Positions 5,760 through 11,275 of a stretch of 11,275 bases of DNA are shown piece after piece. This stretch comes from an uncultured Clostridium sp. GTDB taxonomy: Bacteria > Bacillota > Clostridia > Peptostreptococcales > Peptostreptococcaceae. The stretch spans positions 1-11,275 of the forward strand of contig USRS01000081.1 in the NCBI GenBank assembly GCA_900557165.1, given 5' to 3'. The notes under the pieces were generated by a model. It did no database searches. It was not told where the DNA came from and saw only the letters and a program-made list of their open reading frames with translations. The translations under genes were made by a program, and so were the position numbers. The number at the start of each line of letters is the position of its first letter. The stretch's first letter is position 1.

Positions 5760-8420
5760 ATGAAATATGATTTAGGGGATAGTTTAACAAAAGCATACTT
5801 AGTAGAAAGTAAAGAGATTTTAAATGAATTGAAAACAGATTATAATGGCTTAAGTGAAGAAGAAAGTGAAATTAGATTGGAAAAGGAGGGATTAAACAAA
5901 CTGGATGAAGCTAATAAAACTTCTTTGATTATGAAATTTGTTAAAGAGCTAACTAATCCTATGATAATTATACTTATTATAGCATCCATAGTTTCAGGTA
6001 TAACAGCAGCTTATGCTAATGAATCCTTTGCCGATGTCTTTATAATATTTATAGTAGTAATAATTAATGGTATTCTTGGTGTATATCAAGAAAATAAATC
6101 AGAAAAAGCCATAGAAGCTTTGCAAAGTATGACATCATCCACATGTAAAGTAATTAGAAATAATAAACAAGGAGCAATTAAAAGTGAAGAACTTGTTATT
6201 GGAGATATTGTTTTATTGGAAGCTGGTGATATTATACCAGCAGATGGAAGAATAATTGAAAGTGCTAGTTTAAAAATTGAAGAAGCTGCTTTGACAGGAG
6301 AATCTGTGGCAGTTACAAAGCATAGCCAAGTACTACAATTATCAAAAGAAGAGAAAGATATATCTTTAGGTGATAGAAAAAATATGGTTTACATGGGAAG
6401 TTCTGTGGTATACGGTCGTGGTAAGGTTGTTATAACAGCTACAGGTATGGATACAGAAATGGGAAAAATAGCAAATGAACTTTCAAATACAAAGGATAGT
6501 CAAACACCACTACAAATTAAATTAAGTCAACTTAGTAAAATACTTAGTATTTTAGTAATAGGTATATGTGTTTTTATATTTTTATTTTCAATCGGTAAAG
6601 CCTATCCTAATTTAGGTAGCAAAGTATTTATAGATACTTTTATGGTGGCTGTAAGCTTAGCTGTTGCAGCAATTCCAGAAGGATTAGCTGCAGTTGTTAC
6701 CATAGTTTTGGCAATTGGTGTGACAAATATGTCTAAGAAAAATGCTATTATTAGAAAGCTTACAGCAGTTGAAACTTTAGGATGTGCTCAAGTTATTTGT
6801 TCTGACAAAACAGGAACTTTGACTCAAAATAAAATGACTGTTGTAAAATATTATAGTTATGATGAGAATATATTATCAAAAGCTATGGCTTTATGCAGTG
6901 ATGCAGTTTTAGATGAAGAAAGTAAAAAAGCCGTAGGAGAACCTACAGAATGTGCTTTAGTAAACTATGCATATAAGTTAAATTTAAATAAAAATGATTT
7001 AATAAAAATTCAACCACGTGTAGAAGAACTACCATTTGATTCTGGAAGAAAGATGATGACAACTATTCATAAATATAATGATAGATATATTCAATATACT
7101 AAAGGTGCCCCAGATATATTATTAAAGCGATGTAATAAAATTTTAATAAATAATAAAATAGAAGACTTAACTGAAGATATTAAAAAAGAAATTATAAAAG
7201 AAAATAAAAATATGGCTAATAAAGCTCTTCGTGTCTTATGTTGTGCTTTTAGATATTACGATGAAATTCCCCAAATAATAAATAGTGATACTTTAGAAAA
7301 TAACTTAATATTTTTAGGTTTGACAGGTATGATTGACCCTGTTAGAGAAGAAGTGGTCTCTTCCATAAGAGAATGCAAGGATGCTGGTATAAGACCTATT
7401 ATGATTACTGGAGATCATAAGGATACAGCTATAGCAATAGCTTTGGAATTGGGAATAATTAAAAATGAAAAAGAAGCTATAACAGGGTCAATGTTAAATG
7501 AAATGAGTGACAAAGAATTTGAAAATAATATTGAAAAATATTCTGTATACGCTAGAGTTCAACCAGAACATAAGGTTAGAATAGTAAATACATGGAAGAA
7601 AATAGGTAAAATATCAGCTATGACAGGTGATGGTGTAAACGATGCTCCAGCTATAAAAAATGCTGATATAGGTGTTGGAATGGGCATAACAGGAACAGAT
7701 GTAACTAAAAATGTATCAGATATGGTTTTGGCAGATGATAATTTTGCAACTATAGTTTATGCGGTAAAAGAAGGTAGACGAATTTATGATAATATAAGAA
7801 AATCTATCCAATTTTTATTATCATCAAATTTAAGCGAAGTTATAGCTATATTCTTTGCCACATTAATCGGATTTGTCATATTGAAACCGGTTCATTTGTT
7901 GTGGATAAACTTAATAACAGATTGTTTTCCTGCCTTAGCTTTAGGAACTGAAAAAGCTGAAGAAGATATAATGAAAAGAAAACCTAGAAGCTCTAAAGAA
8001 AGTATATTTGCAGGTGGTGTTAGTGTAGATATTATTTGGCAGGGATTTATGATAGCCATAATTACAATAATAGCTTATGTAGTTGGACATTATATGGAAA
8101 GTGGTATTTGGGAGTTTGTAAATAGTCCTGATGGAATGACAATGGCATTTTTGACCATGTCTATGGCAGAAATATTTCATTCTTTTAATCTTAAATCTAG
8201 AAAGCATTCTATATTTACCATTAAAAATCAAAATAAATTTTTATGGGGAGCAATGATTGTTTCACTTTTATTAACTTTAGCTGTAATATATATACCATTT
8301 TTATCTAATGCTTTTGGTTTAGAAGAAATATCTTTTATTGAATATATAGTATCCATATTAATGGCTTTTACAGTTATTCCTATAGTAGAATTAGTTAAAT
8401 ATTTTCAAAGAAAAAAATAA
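5760..8420 (+). CDS. P-type (IIA, SERCA/PacL-like) cation-transporting ATPase, Ca2+/Mn2+ exporter
   Basis: An 886-residue ATPase that should pump Ca2+ and/or Mn2+ out of the cell. Expected parts appear in order: N-terminal cation-ATPase domain (about 11-55), M1-M2 (69-110), actuator loop TGES (179-182), M3-M4 with PEGL (306-309), phosphorylation site DKTGT (D349), nucleotide-binding KGAPD (448-452), hinge TGDGVNDAP (622-630), then M5-M10 (686-877). Judged by position against SERCA, the Ca2+ ligands are present: E307 (M4), N690 and E693 (M5), N717, T720 and D721 (M6) and E804 (M8), so both sites I and II look intact. The PMR1 Gln linked to Mn2+ selectivity is replaced by L726. Length is typical for the family. 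AAGGAGG stands seven bases before ATG 5760. Expression is under the Mn2+ riboswitch just upstream, so Mn2+ relief is likely at least part of its job. The true ion cannot be settled from sequence. Confidence 0.93.
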   Translation: MKYDLGDSLTKAYLVESKEILNELKTDYNGLSEEESEIRLEKEGLNKLDEANKTSLIMKFVKELTNPMIIILIIASIVSGITAAYANESFADVFIIFIVVIINGILGVYQENKSEKAIEALQSMTSSTCKVIRNNKQGAIKSEELVIGDIVLLEAGDIIPADGRIIESASLKIEEAALTGESVAVTKHSQVLQLSKEEKDISLGDRKNMVYMGSSVVYGRGKVVITATGMDTEMGKIANELSNTKDSQTPLQIKLSQLSKILSILVIGICVFIFLFSIGKAYPNLGSKVFIDTFMVAVSLAVAAIPEGLAAVVTIVLAIGVTNMSKKNAIIRKLTAVETLGCAQVICSDKTGTLTQNKMTVVKYYSYDENILSKAMALCSDAVLDEESKKAVGEPTECALVNYAYKLNLNKNDLIKIQPRVEELPFDSGRKMMTTIHKYNDRYIQYTKGAPDILLKRCNKILINNKIEDLTEDIKKEIIKENKNMANKALRVLCCAFRYYDEIPQIINSDTLENNLIFLGLTGMIDPVREEVVSSIRECKDAGIRPIMITGDHKDTAIAIALELGIIKNEKEAITGSMLNEMSDKEFENNIEKYSVYARVQPEHKVRIVNTWKKIGKISAMTGDGVNDAPAIKNADIGVGMGITGTDVTKNVSDMVLADDNFATIVYAVKEGRRIYDNIRKSIQFLLSSNLSEVIAIFFATLIGFVILKPVHLLWINLITDCFPALALGTEKAEEDIMKRKPRSSKESIFAGGVSVDIIWQGFMIAIITIIAYVVGHYMESGIWEFVNSPDGMTMAFLTMSMAEIFHSFNLKSRKHSIFTIKNQNKFLWGAMIVSLLLTLAVIYIPFLSNAFGLEEISFIEYIVSILMAFTVIPIVELVKYFQRKK

Positions 8421-8432
8421 GGGAAAATTTAA

Positions 8433-8479
8433 ATTAAGGCATGGATATTAAATTTTATATCCATGCCTTAATAATTTTT
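8433..8479. terminator. Bidirectional intrinsic terminator
   Basis: A perfect 16-bp inverted repeat (8433-8448 with 8457-8472, core AAGGCATGGATAT) with an 8-base loop lies between the stops of the ATPase (8420) and the convergent YlbF gene (8486). A T run at 8475-8479 serves the plus strand; A-rich sequence on the left gives a weaker tail for the minus strand. Confidence 0.88.
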
Positions 8480-8485
8480 AATATA

Positions 8486-8806
8486 TTATTTTAAGAGTTC
8501 GCTTTCAATTGAAGCATAAATTTTTTTCATCATTGAGTTAAAATCATTGGTGCTATTCATATAATTAATTACAATAGGATCGTTAAAGAAATTAATATAT
8601 TCTTTATCAAGTTTTGCAGCTCTTTTATTAGCATCATCAACTTTATATCTAGAATATATTTGATTTTTTTTATTTAAATAAGTATCAAGATGTTTTTTTA
8701 AAGATTTATTTCTTTCAAGTTCCTCTTTGTATTTATTCATTGTTTTAAATTCTCTAGTGCCTTTAATATAATAAGCAAGTTCTTTAGCTTTTTGATTTAC
8801 ATCCAT
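8486..8806 (-). CDS. YlbF/YmcA (Com_YlbF, DUF964) family protein
   Basis: This 106-residue, entirely helical and highly charged protein has the length and pattern of the YlbF/YmcA family: an N-terminal MDVNQKAKELAYYIKGTREF, a Lys/Glu-rich central helix pair, and a closing helix. In Bacillus subtilis YlbF, YmcA and YaaT form a complex that affects RNase Y, competence, biofilm and sporulation. Other paralogues have no known role, and I cannot tell which this is. No membrane segment is present. The start at 8806 is set by AAAGGAGGA (complement of 8814-8822), seven bases upstream. That site is buried in the 3' arm of a hairpin (next entry), so translation may be controlled. It follows the pyridoxamine kinase-like gene on the same strand, 69 bases apart. 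Confidence 0.8.
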   Translation of the reverse strand: MDVNQKAKELAYYIKGTREFKTMNKYKEELERNKSLKKHLDTYLNKKNQIYSRYKVDDANKRAAKLDKEYINFFNDPIVINYMNSTNDFNSMMKKIYASIESELLK

Positions 8807-8860
8807 AAAAATATCCTCCTTTAAGCCTATATTATATTTTATAGACTTAAAGGAGGATAT
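8807..8860 (-). promoter_or_regulatory. Hairpin acting as terminator of the kinase gene and sequestering the YlbF Shine-Dalgarno site
   Basis: On the minus strand ATATCCTCCTTTAAG (complement of 8846-8860) pairs perfectly over 15 bp with CTTAAAGGAGGATAT (complement of 8811-8825) around a 20-base loop. Five U residues (8807-8811) follow, immediately before the YlbF ATG. It begins 15 bases after the kinase stop, as an intrinsic terminator would. The 3' arm holds the YlbF Shine-Dalgarno AAAGGAGGA. The 5' arm includes CCTCCTTT, the same bases as the anti-Shine-Dalgarno tail of 16S rRNA. In full-length transcripts the ribosome site would be hidden. Structure is seen directly; the dual function is inferred. 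Confidence 0.75.
8831..8836 (-). promoter_or_regulatory. Possible -10 (TATAAT) inside the hairpin loop
   Basis: TATAAT on the minus strand (complement of 8831-8836) lies in the loop of the hairpin. A start about 7 bases downstream would yield an mRNA carrying only the 3' arm, leaving the YlbF Shine-Dalgarno site free. No recognisable -35 stands 16-18 bases upstream, and TATAAT is common by chance in such AT-rich DNA. Confidence 0.25.
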
Positions 8861-8875
8861 AGAATAAGTTTTATA

Positions 8876-9712
8876 TTAAAAATTAGAAATTTTATCAATT
8901 GATGTTAAATCATTTAAAAACATTTCAAACATTACACCTTGATTTCTGTCATTTTCATATTTTGAAGTGAAAGAAACACATTTGTATATAAAATCTGAAG
9001 CAGTTTTTACAGCAAAATCTAAATCATAATTATTAGTAATAAGACCACAAACTATAGAAACAAAAATATCTCCTGTACCACTATAAGAACATTTATTATA
9101 AGGAAGTCCGTATGTAAAAGATTTATTTTTTTCTTTGTCATAAGATAAATTGTAAATTTTATTGTTTTTAATTATACCTGTAATTATAACTTTATTTGGC
9201 CCTAAATGACTTAATTCTTTAGCAATATTAATTACCTCTTTCTCTGAAAAATCGTCTTTGTATTTTTTATTTAATAAAAGACAAGCTTCTGTTATGTTTG
9301 GTGTAATTAAATCAGAGTGGCGTACAAGTTCTTTCATTTTTTCACAAGTTTTTTTATTGAAAATAGGATATAATAATCCATTGTCACCAAGAACAGGATC
9401 CACAATTATAAATGCATTGAGATTTGAATTTATGAAATTACTTACAATATCTATTTGATTTATAGATCCAAGAAATCCACTGCAAATAGTATCTATATTT
9501 AAATTTAAATTTTTCCAAGTTGTATAGTATTTTTCCATTTCATTTGTTAAATCTAAAAAAGTATATTCATCAAATCCAGTTTGACTAGACAATATGGCTG
9601 TAGGCAATGGGCAACATTGCACCTTTAAAGCTGATAAAATAGGAAGTGCTGCACTTAGAGAACATTTTCCAATACCAGATAAATCATTTATAGCAGCTAC
9701 TTTTTTTAACAT
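8876..9712 (-). CDS. Pyridoxamine/pyridoxal kinase (PdxY-like, ribokinase superfamily)
   Basis: A 278-residue cytoplasmic kinase that should phosphorylate pyridoxal or pyridoxamine with ATP in the vitamin B6 salvage pathway. The N-terminal AAINDLSGIGKCSLSAALPI (6-25), then QCCPLPTAILSSQTGF (32-47), is the characteristic PdxY/pyridoxamine kinase opening. DPVLGDNG (105-112) and TPNITEA (137-143) are the phosphate and Mg-ATP loop segments. SGTGD (211-215) carries the catalytic Asp215 and anion-hole glycines. Length is normal and nothing appears missing. AGGGAGG stands 10 bases before ATG 9712, a slightly wide spacing. The downstream partner on the same strand is the YlbF gene, with the terminator-like hairpin between. 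ThiD-type hydroxymethylpyrimidine kinases share the fold but lack this N-terminal signature. Preference among pyridoxal, pyridoxine and pyridoxamine cannot be read. Confidence 0.88.
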   Translation of the reverse strand: MLKKVAAINDLSGIGKCSLSAALPILSALKVQCCPLPTAILSSQTGFDEYTFLDLTNEMEKYYTTWKNLNLNIDTICSGFLGSINQIDIVSNFINSNLNAFIIVDPVLGDNGLLYPIFNKKTCEKMKELVRHSDLITPNITEACLLLNKKYKDDFSEKEVINIAKELSHLGPNKVIITGIIKNNKIYNLSYDKEKNKSFTYGLPYNKCSYSGTGDIFVSIVCGLITNNYDLDFAVKTASDFIYKCVSFTSKYENDRNQGVMFEMFLNDLTSIDKISNF

Positions 9713-9871
9713 AATAAATAAACCTCCCTTGTTGTTTAGTAAAAAAATAATATATGTTTATATTACTATAAAATTTATAAAAAAGTTAAATTTTTATATA
9801 CTAATTAAAAAAAAACAAATGTATTAATACAATTTTATCTATAAATATGCAAATAATCCTAAAATTATTTA

Positions 9872-9900
9872 TTGTTATTTGGACATACTAAAAATAAATT
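9872..9900 (+). promoter_or_regulatory. Possible promoter for the amidase gene
   Basis: TTGTTA (9872-9877), 17 bases, then TAAATT (9895-9900), 37 bases before the start codon. Both boxes depart from consensus. The rest of the 224-base divergent gap (9713-9936) is AT-rich and holds no further element I can support. Confidence 0.35.
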
Positions 9901-9936
9901 AAAAAATTACCTACTTTCTAATGGGAGGTGTAGTGC

Positions 9937-11088
9937 TTGAAGGTAATTAAAAATAAGTATGTAAAGTATATAATATTTACTTTTTCTATAGTTTTATTTT
10001 TTTCATTGATTTTAAATTATAAAGATAAGTATTTTAGTGAAGAAGAATTAATTAAAGAAGTTTATAAAAATAAAGATGAAGATCCTAAAGAGATAAATGA
10101 ACAATATACCATACTTTTAGAAAATCTTTTTGATTATAGAAATAAAGCTATACTAGAGAAAAATGAAGATATATTAAAAAAACTTTATGATACAAATATA
10201 AAATTTGGTCTTTGGGCCTATGAACATGAAATAAAAAAAATGCAATATTTAGAAAATTGGTCTAGTAAGCAAGGTGTAAATTTTAATGATATAAAGACTA
10301 AAGTAAAAATAAAGAAAATGAGAGAAAGAGAAGAAAATTTATATGGCATTATTTGTGATGTGTCTACTGAGTATAAATATTCTTATGAAAATGATCGTGA
10401 TAAAGAAAATATGTTTAGAATAGGTACATATCATTATCTTCATGTGAAAATAAAAGATAATAATTATATAATAACAAAGGAATGGTATACGGACCCTTTT
10501 GCTGATTCATTGAATTTAGAAAATATAAAATCAGAAGATATTAAAAACTACATTATTAATCATGAAGAAGTACATCCAACACTTACAAAAGAGCAAGAAA
10601 AGGCAATAGCATATGCCCACAAATACTGTGGAGCAGCAGCAGATGAAGAAGATGGACTGATGTTTAATAAGAAGTATAAAGATTTTAATGGAGATGGAGG
10701 CGATTGTGCTAATTTTGCATCTCAAATAATGTATGAAAGCGGACGATTTAAGAAAAATGCTCTTTGGAATTATGAAAAGGGAAGTGCAACAAAAGCTTGG
10801 GTAAATGCTCAAGGTTTTAAAAATTATATTATAAATAGTGGAAGAGGAAGTTATATTGCTAAAGGAGGTTATGAAGAAGTTTATAGAGAAGCTTATAATT
10901 TAAAGCCAGGAGATTTTGTTGGCTATGAGAAAAAAGGAAGGATAACACATGTATCTACAGTAACTGGATTTGATTCAAAGGGGTATCCACTAGTTACATG
11001 TCATAATACAGATAGACTATTAGTTCCATGGGATTTAGGATGGAGTGATAAAGCAATTAGATTTCATTTAATTAGAGTAAATTACTAA
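9937..11088 (+). CDS. Membrane-anchored Amidase_6-domain protein (putative cysteine amidase/peptidase)
   Basis: A 383-residue protein held outside the membrane by an N-terminal anchor (hydrophobic about 11-27, after a basic start). An extracytoplasmic region of unknown fold (about 30-215, Lys/Glu-rich) follows. The C-terminal domain (about 216-383) fits the putative amidase domain Amidase_6: YAHKYC (226-231), GGDCANFASQIMYESG (254-269) with likely nucleophile C257, the aromatic-rich W277NY and W288 segment, and THVSTVTG (337-344) with H338 as likely base. A polar N/D near 357-359 could complete the site. The fold is papain/NlpC-like, so a cell-wall peptide or amide target is plausible but not shown. 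DFNGDGGD (249-256) just before the nucleophile resembles a short Ca2+-binding loop. The start is TTG at 9937, fixed by GGGAGGTG six bases upstream; the nearby GTG is out of frame. It is divergent from the pyridoxamine kinase gene. Confidence 0.82.
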   Translation: MKVIKNKYVKYIIFTFSIVLFFSLILNYKDKYFSEEELIKEVYKNKDEDPKEINEQYTILLENLFDYRNKAILEKNEDILKKLYDTNIKFGLWAYEHEIKKMQYLENWSSKQGVNFNDIKTKVKIKKMREREENLYGIICDVSTEYKYSYENDRDKENMFRIGTYHYLHVKIKDNNYIITKEWYTDPFADSLNLENIKSEDIKNYIINHEEVHPTLTKEQEKAIAYAHKYCGAAADEEDGLMFNKKYKDFNGDGGDCANFASQIMYESGRFKKNALWNYEKGSATKAWVNAQGFKNYIINSGRGSYIAKGGYEEVYREAYNLKPGDFVGYEKKGRITHVSTVTGFDSKGYPLVTCHNTDRLLVPWDLGWSDKAIRFHLIRVNY

Positions 11089-11136
11089 AAAATATATAAT
11101 AAAAAAATTATAAAGGTAGTATATAAATATTTAAGT

Positions 11137-11165
11137 TTGACAAAACTATGTATATATGTTAAAGT
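11137..11165 (+). promoter_or_regulatory. Promoter of the cold-shock gene
   Basis: A consensus -35 TTGACA (11137-11142), 17 bases, then TAAAGT (11160-11165). The predicted leader is about 55 bases, ending at AGGAGG (11212-11217), 10 bases before ATG 11228. The leader could form a small GTTGC/GCAGC hairpin, but nothing clearly identifies a cold-responsive element. Confidence 0.6.
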
Positions 11166-11227
11166 TAGGTTAAAGTTGCAATTTCAAGCAGCTAAATTAA
11201 AGTGTGTTTTTAGGAGGATTTAATTAA

Positions 11228-11275
11228 ATGAAAACTGGTGTAGTAAAATGGTTTAACAATGAAAAAGGATTTGGA
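11228..11275 (+). CDS. Cold-shock protein (CspA family), 5' part only
   Basis: The first 16 codons read MKTGVVKWFNNEKGFG, the beginning of the cold-shock domain. The KWFN segment leads into KGFG, the start of RNP1. Family members are about 65-70 residue single-stranded nucleic-acid-binding proteins that act as RNA chaperones, so roughly 50 residues lie beyond the window. AGGAGG ten bases upstream and the TTGACA promoter support the start. The paralogue (CspA, B, C or D) cannot be told from this much. Confidence 0.93.
   Translation, partial: MKTGVVKWFNNEKGFG

Noticed and set aside
7941..8231. Antisense open frame within the ATPase gene
   Set aside because: His/Tyr/Ser-rich translation typical of a shadow frame; no ribosome site and complete overlap with a strongly conserved gene.
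9594..9827. Plus-strand open frame antisense to the pyridoxamine kinase start
   Set aside because: It covers the kinase N-terminus and its leader, lacks a ribosome site, and ends in a run of Lys/Ile from AT-rich DNA.
1..11275. Mobile elements, CRISPR arrays, tRNA or rRNA genes
   Set aside because: No transposase or integrase reading frame, no regularly spaced repeats, no terminal inverted repeats with target duplications, and no tRNA cloverleaf or conserved rRNA segments were seen.

Overview
The DNA is extremely AT-rich and uses purine-rich Shine-Dalgarno sites (AGGAGG, GAGGTGA), two TTG starts and short U-tailed terminators. With a sporulation-type promoter in front of a cysteine-rich protein, this points to a spore-forming, low-GC Firmicute, most likely a Clostridium. 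The species cannot be read from the window. There is no sign of a phage, plasmid, insertion sequence or CRISPR array; it looks like ordinary chromosome with one unusual structural-protein gene and several RNA-level control elements.

Layout. At the left edge is the start of a leftward gene cut by the window (1-128). Opposite it run a secreted M23 (LytM-type) peptidase (251-847) and a small polytopic membrane protein (955-1623). A two-way terminator separates these from a leftward MGDG-synthase/UgtP-like glycosyltransferase (1682-2803, TTG start). A divergent region with a good promoter leads to a rightward YjiH-like 'gate' membrane protein (2955-4247). Next comes a cysteine-rich coiled-coil protein (4394-5470) behind a sigma-K-like promoter, probably a spore coat or exosporium component. 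A yybP-ykoY (Mn2+) riboswitch with its own terminator precedes a SERCA-type P-ATPase (5760-8420). A second two-way terminator separates this from a leftward pair: a pyridoxamine kinase-like gene (8876-9712) followed downstream by a YlbF-family gene (8486-8806). The pair is separated by a hairpin that looks like a terminator and also encloses the YlbF ribosome-binding site. Finally come a rightward membrane-anchored Amidase_6 protein (9937-11088, TTG start) and the first 16 codons of a cold-shock protein (11228 onward).

How they fit together. The themes are envelope and spore biology (M23 peptidase, glycolipid synthase, cysteine-rich coil protein, amidase) and metal homeostasis (riboswitch plus P-ATPase). 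The most unusual items are the cysteine-rich protein and the shared hairpin. In the protein, one heptad register carries Ala at 18 of 19 successive positions, flanked by Cys at the same register. In the hairpin between the kinase and YlbF genes, one arm is a copy of the 16S rRNA anti-Shine-Dalgarno sequence.
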